A stretch of DNA of 64,000 nucleotides from Arachis hypogaea (Eukaryota; Streptophyta; Magnoliopsida; Fabales; Fabaceae): positions 103,767,363-103,831,362 of the forward strand of contig NC_092046.1 in assembly GCF_003086295.3 (NCBI RefSeq). The letters run 5' to 3'. Both the position numbers and the translations under genes were made by a program. The notes below the pieces were generated by a model. The model ran no database searches. It worked only from the letters and a program-made list of their open reading frames with translations, and was not told the origin of the DNA. Positions 11,173 through 22,812 of this stretch are shown here, piece after piece (the stretch's first letter is position 1; each line of letters opens with the position of its first letter).

Positions 11173-12059
11173 AAAACTTGGTGCGCGAATTTGTAACTCG
11201 CACAACTGAACCGGCAAGTGCACCAGGTCGTGCAAGTAACACCTCAGGTGAGTGAGGGTCGAATCCCACGAGGATTGCTGAATTGAGCAAGCTGTGGTTA
11301 TCCTGAAGATCTTAGTCAGGCGAATAAAAAGTTAGTTGTTGTTTGTTGTAGGCGCATAAACAAGCAATAACAAAAGTGATATAGAATTAAGATAGAGATT
11401 GTAATGAGAGATCAATTAAAGTTTCGGAGATGCTTCTTCTTCTGGATTAACACATCATACTCACTACTCCAATGATGAATGATTCCTTCAATAGCAAGGT
11501 TGTAATTGATTAAGCCATTGGTCGTGGTCATTAATCTCCTCAAGTCCAAACCAAGCATCCAAATGGACTAGATCAATATGGGAGAGGGTGAAGTTCACGC
11601 AGTTCAATCTCTTGATGACCCTACTCAAAATGTCATATACAAGGTCAAATCTTCTGGGTCAGTGACTGATGCTTTATGATTCTATCCCTTAGAGCCACAG
11701 GAACCTTAATTACCCCTGACTAACGAGGTTTTATGTCACATACCCCAATCAGCCCAGATAACTTGTTGGAACCTATGTTGCATTCTCGAGCTGTAGTTCA
11801 ATACTATCTGGGTCAGGACTCGTAAGGAACTCATATAGAATCGAGATTCATAAGAATGAAGAATGACAATGCATCATAGAACAGAATCAAACATAGATTG
11901 AAGTGGTAAAGTAATTGCTTTAATCTATAGCAATCAGTAGAGCTCCTAACCTTAACGTATGAGAGTTTGTTGCTCATACTGTACAAAAAGTAACGTGTGA
12001 TATGTTCTGAGGGGCTGAAGATGAAGATCAAAAGTTCTTAACAAGAGTGATCTTCCTTC

Positions 12060-12068
12060 TATATATAC
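12060..12068 (-). promoter_or_regulatory. TATA box in E1 LTR
   Basis: The minus strand reads AGTATATATAGAAG, a good plant TATA box, about 640 bp from the LTR start and downstream of the word block and shared module. Confidence 0.5.
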
Positions 12069-12368
12069 TAATCTAATAATTAAAAATTACAAAAGTGAAA
12101 TAAACTAAGCAGAAGGGTGCGGAAATCCATTTCTAGGCCCACTTGGTGAGTGTTTGGGCTGAGGTTGGCTTCTAACTTGAAGGAGTGGGCGTTGGACACC
12201 AACTGGGGGTAGATATGATGCTTCCTTGCTCCCCTTGTGGTGTTGAATGCGAGGTTTGGGCATTCAACGCTGACCTTGGTCCTCTTGGGGCATTGAACGC
12301 CCACCAGGGGGTAGTTTGGGTGTTCAACGCCCGTTTTGGGCTGTTCAATTAAAAAAAAAGTATAAACC

Positions 12369-12491
12369 ATTATATATTGCTAGAAGGCTCTGGAAGTTAA
12401 TTTTCCAACGCTGTTGAGAACGCCTCATTTGGACCTCTGTAGCTCCATAAATGTCTATTCGAATGCACGGAGGTCAGAATCTGACAGCATC
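12369..12491 (-). repeat. Shared LTR module in E1 LTR
   Basis: Contains ATTATATATTGC, a GGAAGTT/TTTTCCAACGC part and CATTTGGACCTCTGTAGCTC. The same order of blocks is found in LTRs of E5, E6 and E8 (see findings). Confidence 0.75.
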
Positions 12492-12707
12492 ATCTATGCT
12501 TTCCTTGCCTCTGAATCAGATTTTGCCAAAACTTGCCAAATTCACACAAAATTCACCTAAAATCATAGGAAAAACAAAAAAGCTCAAAGTAGTATCCAAA
12601 AAGTGAATTTTGCATTAAAACCTACTAAAACATAATAAAACTTAACAAAATAAACTGAAAACACTAAGAGAATAACATCATAAAGCGTGTAAAATATCTG
12701 CTTATCA

Positions 12708-12789
12708 CATCTCGGTTGGGACAATACTTTGCGACGTTGAATTGGAAAATCTCTTTGGTAATTTCCTTACTGACATTTATCCTCATGTC
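12708..12789. other. Short spacer between E1 and E3
   Basis: 82 bp without recognised repeat features. One plus-strand frame stays open for about 26 codons, which is within chance. It may be the only non-LTR flank in the left half of the window. Confidence 0.4.
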
Positions 12790-15153
12790 TGATAAACCCC
12801 GTTTTTAGGGTTTATCTTGTGTTGAATTTAGAGCATTTTATCAACCTTTTCTCACATTTATTCAATGAAATAGCATGGTTTTGTAATTCTCCCTCATTTT
12901 GTACTTAAGTGTGAAAACATGCTTTTAGACCTTTAATTTGATGAATTTAATTCACCTTTGATTTCACTAGATGCCTTGATTTGTTTGTTAAGTCATTTCA
13001 GGATGAAAAGTCTAGGAATGAATCAAAGAAGTGAAGAGGAAAGCATGCAAAGTGGAGAACGCATGAAAAAACCAAAGATTTGGTTGCACTCATCCATGCG
13101 CACGCGCAATGGACGCGGACGCGTGGATCTCAAAAACTCCATGGACACACACGCGTGCTGTACGCGTACGCGTCGGTACTGGCACGTGATTTTTAAGTGA
13201 AGACGTGCCCAACGAATTCACAGAGGCTGTGGGGCCCAATCTAAACCAACTTTGGCTCCAAAACACTTAAAAAGGACCAAGGATTGAAGGGGAGAGGCAT
13301 ATTGGATCATTAGGAATCATTAGGGAAGTTTAGATCTAGTTTTAGTGTTAGTTTTAGAGAGAGAAGCTCTCACTTCTCTCTAGAATTAGGATTAGGTTTA
13401 GGTTAATAAGCTTAGATCTAGGTTTTAATTCATGCTTTCATCTACTTCTACCTCTCAATTCCTTGTTGTTATATCTTGTTCTTCTATTCTTTTGTTGTAA
13501 TTTCTTCTACTTTGTTTCCATACTTTGTTGTAGATCTACTCTTATTTCTTTTATTTTCTTTTAATGCAATTTGAGGTAATTCATGATAATTGTGTTCTTT
13601 TTTATTGTTGTTGTTAATTCTTTGCAATAAGTAGTTGTTAGATTTCATTCTTGTTGTCAATTTACTATGCTTTTCTTTTATACCTTCCAAATGTTTGTCA
13701 AAATGCTTGAAAGAATGTTAGAGTAGAATTTTATGTTCTTAGCTTGGGAAGGTAACTTAGGAATTCTTGACTCACTAATGTCCAAGCGATTGATAGTTGG
13801 TAGCCATTGACTTTAGCTCTCATTAATTCAATTAGTGAATAGCTAGGACTTATGGACTTGGATTGATATAGCCCACTTGACTTTCCTTTACTTGTTAGAG
13901 GATGACTTAGTGGGATTGATCCTTGCAATTATCATATTGTGGTTAGTGATAAGGATAGAGATCCTTGACCACCAAATCTTGCCAAGACCTTTTCATCATT
14001 TGAATTCTTTTCCAATTTACTTTTCTTGTTTTCTATTCAAAACCCCAAAATATACATGTCCATAACCAATAATAAGAACACTACCCTGTAATTCCTTTGA
14101 GAGACGACCCGAGGTTGAAATACTTCGGTTATTAGATTTATTACGGGTTTGTACTTGTGACAAACAAATTTTTGTATGAAAGGATTATTGTTGGTTTAGA
14201 AACTATACTTCGACGAGATTTCATTTGTGAATTCTATACCATCTAATATAGAGTTACCAATTAGTTTAGTTTAGTTTAGTTTTGGAGGAAAGTTAGTTTC
14301 TAGAGAGAGAAGCTCTCTCTTCTCTCTAGAATTAGTATTAGGTTTAGGTTTTAATTCTCTTCTCTTAGATCTAGATCCACTTCTTCTCTTGCTTCAATTT
14401 TCCTTTTGCTTTATGAATTCTTATGTAGATTTCCATTTACCTTTCAATGCAATTTATGAATTCCATGTCTTTTCATGTTTGATTTGGTTTTCTATTATTA
14501 ATCTCTTGCCATTGTAGTTAGATCTCTCTTTAATTCTTGCAATTCATATGTTTACCTTTATTGCCTTCTATGTGTTTGTTGAAATGCCTCTTTTAGCTAT
14601 GAGTTAGATTTTGTTCCTCTTCGCCTAGTAGAGTAATTGGTGACTCTTGAGTTGTCAAACTCCTTTGTTGATTGATAATTAGAAGTTGCTAATTGACTTG
14701 AATGCCACTAAAGCTAGTCTTTCATCATGATTAGGCTAGAACTTGTGGAATCAAGTTAATTCATTCACTAGACTTTCTTCTATAGTTAGAGGTTAACTAA
14801 GTGGGAGCAATGGACAATTCTCATCACAATTGATAAGGATAACTAGGATAGGACTTCTAGTTCTTATACCTTGCCAAGAGCTTTTCTAGTTGTTAGTTTA
14901 TTTCCTTTGCCATTTACATTTCTTGTCTATTAATTCAAAAACCCCAAAACATACTTCATAACCAATAACAAGAACATTTTATTGCAATTCCTAGGGAGAA
15001 CGACCCGAGATTTGAATACTTCGGTTTATAATTTTAGGGGTTTGTTACTTATGATAACCAAATTTTTGTATGAAAGGACTATTGTTGGTTTAGAAACTAT
15101 ATTGCAACGACATTTCATTTGTGAATTCTAAACCGTCAAGAAACCATTCATCA
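12790..15153 (+). repeat. E3: composite plus-strand LTR
   Basis: It starts TGATAAACCCCG and ends CATTCATCA next to a primer site, but at 2364 bp it is too long for one LTR of this family (about 1.46-1.48 kb). A first copy runs 12790 to about 14240. Near 14255-14280 the sequence jumps back to a second copy of the 3' part (AGAGAGAAGCTCTC block at 14301, matching 13360), which runs to 15153. This fits recombination between two LTRs. Palindromic words ACGCGTACGCGT/GACGCGGACGCGTGG lie at 13095-13175. Confidence 0.8.
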
Positions 15154-15156
15154 AAA

Positions 15157-15174
15157 TGGCACCGTTACCGGGGA
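15157..15174 (+). promoter_or_regulatory. tRNA-Asp primer binding site of E3
   Basis: TGGCACCGTTACCGGGGA differs from the tRNA-Asp complement by two G to A changes and follows the LTR end after AAA. About 56 bp of leader remain before E4 begins. Confidence 0.85.
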
Positions 15175-15230
15175 ATCACAATGGTGTTATGTTATTGGCT
15201 ATTGTATATATGTGAATATTGTGAATAGCT

Positions 15231-16714
15231 TGATTTTTGGTAGTAAAGAATTTCACAATAAATTCTCGTTGCAAGTATAGTTTCTAAACCAACAATAAAA
15301 ATGGCAAAACCAAATAAAAATAAACCGAAGTATTCAAACTTCGAGTCGTCTCTCAAGGAATTGTAGGGAGGTGTAGTTTATTATTGGTTGTGAAAAAGTA
15401 TCTTTTTGAGTTTTTGAAATAAAGAACAAGGAAATAAAATGGCAAGAAATTAAATTAATAACTAAGAAAAGCTCTTGGCAAGGTGTGAGAACTAGAAGTG
15501 TTATCCTAGCTATCCTTATCAATTGTGATTAGAATTGTCCATTGCTCCCACTTAGTTAACCTCTAAATATGAAGGAAAGTCAAGTGGATGAATCAATTTG
15601 ATTCCTCAAGTCCTAGTCAACTCCTAAGGAAAGATTAGCTTTAGAGGGATCCAAATCAACTAGCAATTTTCAATTATCAATCAACAAAGGAGTTTGATAA
15701 CTCAAGAGTCTCTAATTACTCAACCAAAGCCAAAAGGAGAGGAATCTATACTAAAATCCAACCAAGCATTTTATCAAACACATGGAAGGCACAACATAAA
15801 AACATAGAAAAGTAATAAGAGAATATTAAATCTAAACAACCAATTGCAAATATCAACAATAACAAATGAAGAAAGGAACAATAATTATGAAATACCTCAA
15901 ATTGTATTAAATAAAAAATCAAATCTAACAAGAGAATTCATAAATTAAATTGGGAAAATAAATAAACCAACAAGAGAAATAGATAAACTAAAGTTCTAAA
16001 ACTAATAAGAGTAGAAGAAAACTAAATTAAAGTAAAATAGAAATCTGAGCTTCAGAAGAATTAAAGCTAAGAATCCTAAAACCAAGAGAGAGGAGAGAAC
16101 CTCTCTCTCTAGAGAACTACATCTAAAACCTAAAATTATCTGAATGAATGTTGTATGAATGAATGTCTGGGATAGATGATTGATTCCCCCACTCTGCAGC
16201 CCCTATTCTGTGTTCTCGGGCTTGGAACTGGGCCCAAAAGGAGCCCAGAAATCGCCCACAGTGCTTTCTGCAATTTCTGCATGTGGCGCATGTCATGCAT
16301 ACGCGTAGGTCACGCGTACGCGTTGATTGAGAAAAATCCTTGTCACGTGTACGGGTCGCTTGCCTTCTGCGCTAGTCGTCATGCGTACGCATCAGGTACG
16401 CGCACGCGTCGTTGCCAGCTTCTTAAAACTTCATTTTCTTGCGTTCCTTCCACTTTTGCATGTTTCCTTTCCATCCTATAAGCCATTCCTGCCCTATAAA
16501 GCCTGAAAACATTTAACACATAGATCACGGCATCGAATGGTAGTAAAGGGTAATTAAAATTGGCAGTTTAAAGGCCTAGGAAACATGTTTACAACTATAT
16601 CACAGAATTGGGAAGGATTTGTAAAACCATGCAAATTATATGAATAAGTGTGCAAAGATTTGATAAAAACCACTCAATTTAGCACAAGATAAACCATAAA
16701 ATAGTGGTTTATCA
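15231..16714 (-). repeat. E4 3' LTR
   Basis: The 1484-bp minus-strand LTR runs from TGATAAACCACTATTTTATGG (16714) to CCAAAAATCA (15231). It is related to the E5 LTRs but lacks their shared module. Palindromic words ACGCGTACGCGT/TGCGTACGCATC lie at 16290-16412. An AGAGAGAGG...CCTCTCTCT hairpin is at 16084-16115. A purine tract directly at its start marks it as a 3' LTR. Confidence 0.87.
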
Positions 16715-16753
16715 ATCTCCCCACACTTAAACATTAGCATGTCCTCATGCTAA
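16715..16753 (-). promoter_or_regulatory. 3' hairpin plus polypurine tract of E4
   Basis: On the minus strand TTAGCAT-GAGGAC-ATGCTAA (16734-16753) is followed by TTTAAGTGTGGGGAGAT (16715-16731), which abuts the LTR. The stem is perfect at 7 bp. Confidence 0.8.
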
Positions 16754-17967
16754 GCTCAAGAGAACAAAAAGAGTGAAGGTAGAATGGTGGAACTTATGCA
16801 ATGCAACCTATTTTAGATGCAAGCTACCTACATGCATCATGCTATTCTAATTACTATCTATCTATATATATATATATATAAGCATACATGTGGTCAAATT
16901 GAGTCAAATTTCCAAGAAATCATATATGCACAATCAAGGGCTAAATCAATCATATCAAAGCACATTCACAATTGAGTTGAGTTAATCAAAAGAGTTCACA
17001 AACTTGCAAGACAAGCAATGATCAAATATGGACATATGGAAATGAGCCATTGAACCCTCACTGGATTTGTATATGCACTCTAATCACTCAAGTGTTTGGG
17101 GTTAAACAACTCAAATCTTCTCTAATCATGCTTTCTAAAACTTTGTTCTTCATCTAACCAATCAACAATTATCAACTGTACAAATGCAAATATCATGAGG
17201 GATTTTTCAAGGTTGTAATGGGGCTAAGGTAAGGATGAGGGTATATATATATGGCCAAGTGAGCTATCATATGAATCTTTGACTAACCTAAGTTCTAATC
17301 TAACACACACATACTCTATACAATTTTAAAATTAAGCTTAGCTACCCAAAATCTCACTTTCACATATTTTTACACACTCATGTATCAATTTTAATTTTAT
17401 TACATATGCATTGATCTTAACATTGGGGTGATTTTATTACCCTATTCATTTATTCATTTTTTTTATATGAATGAAAACATAATATATCAAGGCATATGAT
17501 TTTTCTAATTTCACACGAGTAAGCGCCCAAATTTCTGATATATGTCAGTAAAAACACAACACATTCTCATCAACCTAAATTCCCACATTTTTCCACACTT
17601 AATTGACACACAATCTCTATCTTAAGCTAACCAAAGATTCAAATAAGATAATTAATTGTTTTTCCGCTTAAGGCTAGTGATGTGGTAATATAAAGAACAA
17701 AAGGGGGTTAAAAGGCTCAAGGTGGCAAACAAAGGCAAATAAAGTGGTGAGCTATTTGGGATAAGTGAGCTATAATCAAATGATGGCCTCAATCACATAT
17801 AAGCATGAATATACACTAAATAATGGACATATAGAATAGAACAAACCAAAGATTGCAATTATAGAGAAGAAACACACAAGAATGAAAATCATGGTTAAAT
17901 AATGTAACCATGCAATTAAGCTAAAAAACTCACAGGTTGTGTGTTCTTAGCTCAAAAACCATATTCC

Positions 17968-18019
<52 letters not shown>

Positions 18020-18462
18020 TGCAAGTTACAAAAAAGTTTTAACTCAAATCAATGTGAATCTTAAATGCCTTTTCTAAGAAAAAGGTACATTCCTTGAAAA
18101 TTTCATCAATTGACCAACATTTATTATATATACACTAAATGAGATGTTGTGATTATGAAAAGCTAAAAGTTCTTAGTTTATCCCTATTTTCAATCAAATC
18201 AATTTCTCATATGCCAAAAGGGTAAACTAAACTTAATAATCCATGTTTTTCCATATCACAACTAATAAACTAAAAGTGCAATTCAAGCTAAATATCTAAG
18301 ATATATACAAGCCTAAAGTGCAGAATGCAACAAAGTGAAAATAAACAGAAGTATAATAAAATAGAAATGTGCAAGTACTAAAAGAAAAGTAAAACAAAAT
18401 AAAGCAAAATAGGATAAAAGTCTGAAATGGTTCACCAAAATATAATCCGCCGGAGACGGCAA
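16754..18462 (-). other. E4 3' non-coding region
   Basis: No supported gene. The region is homologous to the E5 stretch between the two purine tracts (27744-29165 and copies). It contains a (TA)n run at 17972-18017. The short ORFs are low-complexity. Confidence 0.7.
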
Positions 18463-18500
18463 CCTCCCCACACTTAAAGGGCAGCATCGTCCTCGATGCT
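18463..18500 (-). promoter_or_regulatory. Central hairpin plus polypurine tract in E4
   Basis: On the minus strand the stem AGCATCG/CGATGCT with loop AGGA (18483-18500) is followed by CCTTTAAGTGTGGGGAGG (18463-18480). It overlaps the 3' end of the transposon protein pseudogene. Confidence 0.7.
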
Positions 18501-19889
18501 CTCAGTCAAGCTGGGTGTGAAGGATCATCGCCTACTGAAGGGTGTGCCGCTGGCCCTGTCGGTGGTGGCTGTGTAGGAACCTGTGGCTCTGTGTGCTGCT
18601 CAGGCTGAGTCTCCTCGTGTTGTGCCTGTTGCTGGTCCTCCTCTTGTGCCTCCTCCTGCTCATCCTCCTCCTCAGAGTGCTCCAAGGGTGTGTCAGGCTC
18701 GGAGGGGATGTCAGTACACCCAGTAGTCATAATCAGCTTCAGACGGGCATAGCGTCGCTTGTTGCGATGCTCAGATTGCTCATAATGCCGCTGATTGCGG
18801 TGTTCCATCTGATCAAGGCGTTCAAAAAGGCGGTGCACAAGGTGATAGACTGGCTGAGAAGCGGATGATGGTGCTGTGGAAGCAGGTAGTGCCGCAGGTG
18901 CTGAAGGTGCTGCTGAGGATGTGGCTGCATCAGTAGAGGTAGTAGCAGTAGGTGGTTTGTGGCCTAGAGGTCCGAATCACTTGCCGTGCAGAATAACCTT
19001 CTTGCAGGCAATCGGTGGCCTCTCATCCTCTGGCTCCCAAGGCACCTCAGCTCGACGATCCTTCTGGGTGATCAAATAAGGAAAAGGCAGGGTGCCTCTG
19101 ACATGAACGCTAGACATGTACTTTCTGATGAACCTTGGAAGGTATAGGTCCTTTCCTTCCATGACGCACCAAATAAGGATGATCATGGCAGCTGATACTT
19201 CTGACTCGTGGGTACTAGGCATAACATAATTACTTAGTATCTGTTGCCACAACCTAGCCTCATCATCGAGATAGATAATCTTGATACCCCGTGGAGTGAC
19301 CTTTGACTTTCCCATAGCCTACGAAACATCAGGATCAATGGCTATGGTATGCCGTATAGCATCCCAATCAAAACTCATGAATCTAATAGACTTCTCGGCC
19401 TTCTGATAACCATCTGTATCATTTATTTTAGGCTGGAAGTGGAGGATATCCTCTATCACCTCCTCAATGACTAAAATTTGCTTTCCCCTAAGCTACACTA
19501 CATCAAGGGTCATCCTAAAATAGTTAGATTAGAACTCACGAACCCATGATGCGTTTACCTCTACCAGATCTCTTTCCAGAAATACCCAACCTCTCTGTTT
19601 GATCTGCTCTTCAGTGTAACTTCCTTAATTCAGTTGGTATTTTGAGCATCCTTTCCAAGTAGAGGTGCCGTGTGTCTCAAAAGACCGGAAACTTGAGTTC
19701 ACAGTAAAGACTGGCAAATTTGATTGGGTCATTAGCAGGCACAAGTTGATCAGCTTTTTCTTGATCAGTAAAGTTCTTTTCGCGCCAAGATTCATCCGAT
19801 AGGATATCTGATAGAGCAACGGATGACTATCCTCTCTTCCTTTTACCGGAACTGGCCTTAGCCTTGCCCTTTTCTTTCGGATCAGACAT
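18501..19889 (-). pseudogene. Plant transposon protein (env-position ORF of Athila-like element), broken
   Basis: The start is the ATG at 19889 (MSDPKEKGKAKASSGKRKR), which matches the usual short basic N-terminus. It continues with LSDESWREKNF, LYCELKFPVF and RHLYLERMLKIP. A well-kept block (19315-18977) contains KIIYLDDEARLWQQILSNY and DLYLPRFIRKYM. The C-terminus (18838-18506) is Gln/Glu/Pro-rich. This matches the 'putative plant transposon protein' family frequent in legume Athila-like elements, lying between pol and the 3' LTR. It has no known enzymatic activity. At least three in-frame stops (after KRKRG, KFPVF and RKLH) and frame shifts make it a pseudogene. Confidence 0.8.
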
Positions 19890-21720
19890 CTTGAAAAACA
19901 GAAATCCTAGGATATAGATTATCAAATAAAGCAGAGGAAGGAAAAGTAGGTAAGAAGTAAGTAGACAGGATGCCAAAAACAAAAGGAGACTGAGACACAC
20001 TCATTTGTTGACTTAAAGAAATGAACTCTAGGAATGCAAGAAAACAGAATTCAGACAACTATCAGAACAAAAACCAAGAATTCCTGCAATAATAGTGAGA
20101 AGCTTGTTTATTAAGCAATAACAATTAGCATGCCTTAAAAGGAACCTAAAAGAGTTAGTTTAAAACTAAAAGAAAAGTTAGAAAGTCAAGGAAGTCAAAA
20201 GTTAGAAAAGTAGGTTAGAATTAGTGGCATGGTAATGTAGTTCCTAACTAAAAGAAGTTTAAAAGATTGAAGAACAAGCAAGCTCACATTCAAGCATACA
20301 ATGTAAATCATTGATGATAAAACATGTAATGAAAGAAGCATAGAAAAGAAGTAAAATCATTAACAATGCATTTCAAGTAGAAAGGGAACCAAAAGGAATG
20401 GAAATGCTAACCCATCACCGCATGAATTGACTTTGGTTGAAATAAAAAAAATCACAATTCAAAAGTACTAAAGTCAATTCCAGAGTGGAAGTTGAGTAAA
20501 ATAGTTTTCAGAAAAATTTGGGCAGCATTCTGGCAGTAATGTGAGCGTTCCCGGAGTAAATAAATTGCAGCAAATCAACAATTTAAGCTTGATTTCAAAC
20601 AGAATTAGCAACCCATATGAATCTCAGAACAAGTTGTGCAAAACCAGCAACTAAAATGCCATATAAACGAAAGGGTGTATTTTCATATATGAGCAGAAAT
20701 TTCAATCCATATAAACTCAAGGTAGGTTATAAACCAAAACAGCATCAAAGCACTGAGTTAATCAACAGCAAGCACAGTTGAGTTCAAACACTGAAGTGCA
20801 GAATTGAAATGGGAATTGAAATGGAGCAATTGATGATTCAAAGTAAATTTCAGAAAAACAGCAACATGAACCATTCAATAAGCTAGCACTTTCAATCAGC
20901 AGTAACAATTTCAAACTCATGAATTTCAATATATGTCAATTAGCATGAAGAACAAGGAAATTCATGTGACTCAGGCATCATCAAGCATAATAGAATAGAT
21001 GGCTATTTCCCAAACCCAAGCAATAAATTTGGATTTCCTATGAATTCATTAACAATTAAAACACCAAAACCATATGTAAATTCATAGGGAATAAGCAAAT
21101 GATCCAATAAAATAGCAATAAGCAATGATTCCATAACCAATTAAGCGCATGCAGCATGCTTTCGTTGACCAATGAACAAAATAATGGCTGAACCATGGCA
21201 CTCATTCAGCAAAAATTGCTCAAAAAGAAGATATGCAGTCAGCCTTCCTTTATTAAATTCAACAATCAATCATTAATAAGGAATATGGATTCAAAGAATT
21301 AAGCTCCACTGAATCAACAATGATGATCAAATCGCAACAAGAATTCAACAACAATAGCAACTCAGATCTAAAATCCATCAAAATCATACATCAAGAATCC
21401 AATGTCAATGAACCAAATCAACTCAGATAAGAACTCAGCAATTTCACATAATACTCAGCAGCATCAATAAACCAGTTTAGCACAAAAGTGAATCAATGAA
21501 ACATTAACATAGCATCAATAACAATTTAAACCCAATTAACAGCATCAAGCAAATTAATTTAGCACAGGGTCAAATCAGCAACACAAACAAAGAGGAATTA
21601 ACCATTCTCAGACAGCAAGAATAAAGCAATTATCAGACCTAAATTCACTAACCACCTAAAATCAACTAAGAACATGCATCTCTAACTATCCTAATTCTAA
21701 CAAAATTTAAACTAAGCTAA
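19890..21720 (-). other. Intron-like A/T-rich stretch upstream of env-position ORF
   Basis: No gene is supported. Read on the minus strand the sequence is T-rich like a plant intron, and a candidate acceptor (ATATCCTAG before GATTTCTG) lies just upstream of the ATG at 19889. A spliced leader for the env-position ORF is possible but not shown. Confidence 0.45.
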
Positions 21721-22143
21721 CTAACTTAATTGAACAGAAGAAGAATTGAAAGGCAGAGATGGAAGCAGGGGAATCTGGGGCAAGCAGAAATGGTAGAAGA
21801 AGGGAATTGAGAGGCGGAGCAAAGTAATACCGGCCCAGAGGTGGCGGCAACACAGCGGCGCACTGGTGTCTGCGGCGGTGCTTGGTGAAGGTGGGAAGAA
21901 GGAGAAGAGAGGAAGGAGAAGAAGAAGGGAGGGAGGCGGCGGCTCGGGGGGGTCGACGGCGGCTCGAGGTCGTCGGACTTGAGCGGTGGTGGAATGTTGA
22001 TGGTGGTGAGTGGTAGAGGTTGATGATGGTGTTGATGGAGGTTTGGAGGGAAAGAGGAGAAATTGGAACGTTGAGGGAGAAGGGATTGAGTGACGTGAAA
22101 GGGGTAAGGTTCTCGCGTCTGGGGTTAATGATTTCAAACCCAC
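21721..22143 (-). other. CT-rich exon-like stretch (Ser/Pro-rich open frame)
   Basis: An open frame of 140 codons on the minus strand reads as Ser/Pro/His/Leu-rich low-complexity protein, with PPEPPPPS and poly-Leu. Base composition (CT-rich, GC-rich) differs strongly from its neighbours and resembles a plant 5' UTR or first exon. I do not recognise a protein. It may be the transcribed leader of the env-position gene. Confidence 0.4.
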
Positions 22144-22505
22144 GCGTACGCGTGGGTCACGCTTGAGCGTGGATGAGATAAAAATGCATCAACACGTACA
22201 CTTTATAGACATGAACGCGTGAAGGGGGATAAATGAAGATGACGAGTACGCGTGAAGCACGCATACGCATCGTCCAAAATTGTGCTAAACGCATAATTCC
22301 AGCGTCGTTCTCGCGCAACTTTCTATTCAGATTGAAGGGGGGCAAAATCTACATGCGACGCGGCGCGTCACGCACGCCCACGCATGGTGTGATAGATATA
22401 AAATTGATGCGTACGCATCAGGAACGCATACGCGTGGCTCAAATTGTGCCTCTAGCACACCAGCCGCACGATTCCATCACAACTTTTTGTTTGTTGGATG
22501 GGAGA
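22144..22505. repeat. Palindromic word block of E4 (ACGCGTACGCGT type)
   Basis: Many degenerate words such as CACGCGTACGCGTGGG, GTACGCGTGAAGCACGCATACGC and ATGCGTACGCATCAGG. It is homologous in position to the GACGCGGACGCGTGG blocks of E5, and both share the flank TCTAGC...CCATCACAACT. Confidence 0.8.
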
Positions 22506-22535
22506 ACCAAATTGGTATCGATGCCCATGCGTGGC

Positions 22536-22812
22536 TGATAAACCACTATTTTATGGTTTATATTGTGTTTAATTGTGTAGTTTTATCATGATCTTTACCC
22601 ACTTATTCATTAATTTAGCATGCATTTATATTTCCTTCCTGAAATTATTACATGATTAAAAACTGCTTCCTAGAGACTTTTAATTATGCATTTTAATTCT
22701 CTTTTATTCCATTCGATGCCGTGATCTGTGTGTTAAGCGTTTCAGGCTTTATAGGGCATGAATGAGTTGGAGATTGGAAAGGAAGCTAGCAAAAATGGAA
22801 GGAACACAAGAA
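22536..22812 (+). repeat. Inverted LTR stub joining E4 to the E5 array
   Basis: The first 277 bp of an E4/E5-family LTR in plus orientation (TGATAAACCACTATTTTATGG...) stop at GGAACACAAGAAA. The following bases are the interior of an E5 unit. Both partners share AAGAAA at the join, so this looks like a microhomology-mediated junction. Confidence 0.8.

Larger units (their letters stand above)
11179..12707 (-). repeat. E1 5' LTR
   Basis: The 1529-bp LTR on the minus strand runs from TGATAAGCAG (12707) to GCGCACCA (11179) and abuts the primer site. It holds CGTTCAACGCCC/GCATTGAACGC words (about 12185-12335), the shared LTR module (12369-12491) and a TATA box (12060-12068). It is related to the E8 LTR (60450-62155). 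The partner 3' LTR lies outside the window. Confidence 0.85.
15231..22535 (-). mobile_element. E4: partial Athila-like element with env-position ORF
   Basis: On the minus strand the remains are, in order: a palindromic word block (22140-22500), a CT-rich exon-like stretch, an intron-like A/T-rich stretch, the plant transposon protein pseudogene, a central hairpin and purine tract (18463-18500), about 1.7 kb of 3' non-coding DNA, the 3' purine tract and the 3' LTR. Gag-pol and the 5' LTR are missing. The left border abuts the E3 leader and the right border abuts an inverted LTR stub. No matching target duplication was found, so the right end is broken. The 3' third is homologous to the E5 units, which suggests E5 is a derivative that lost the env-position gene. 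Confidence 0.75.

Noticed and set aside
12708..12789. 26-codon open stretch that could be a host exon
   Set aside because: Too short, no splice context, and it ends at the LTR start. Within chance.
18542..18868. Plus-strand Leu/Cys-rich ORF over the transposon protein tail
   Set aside because: It is the antisense of the Gln/Glu-rich tail (CTC/CTG codons). The minus strand matches the known family.
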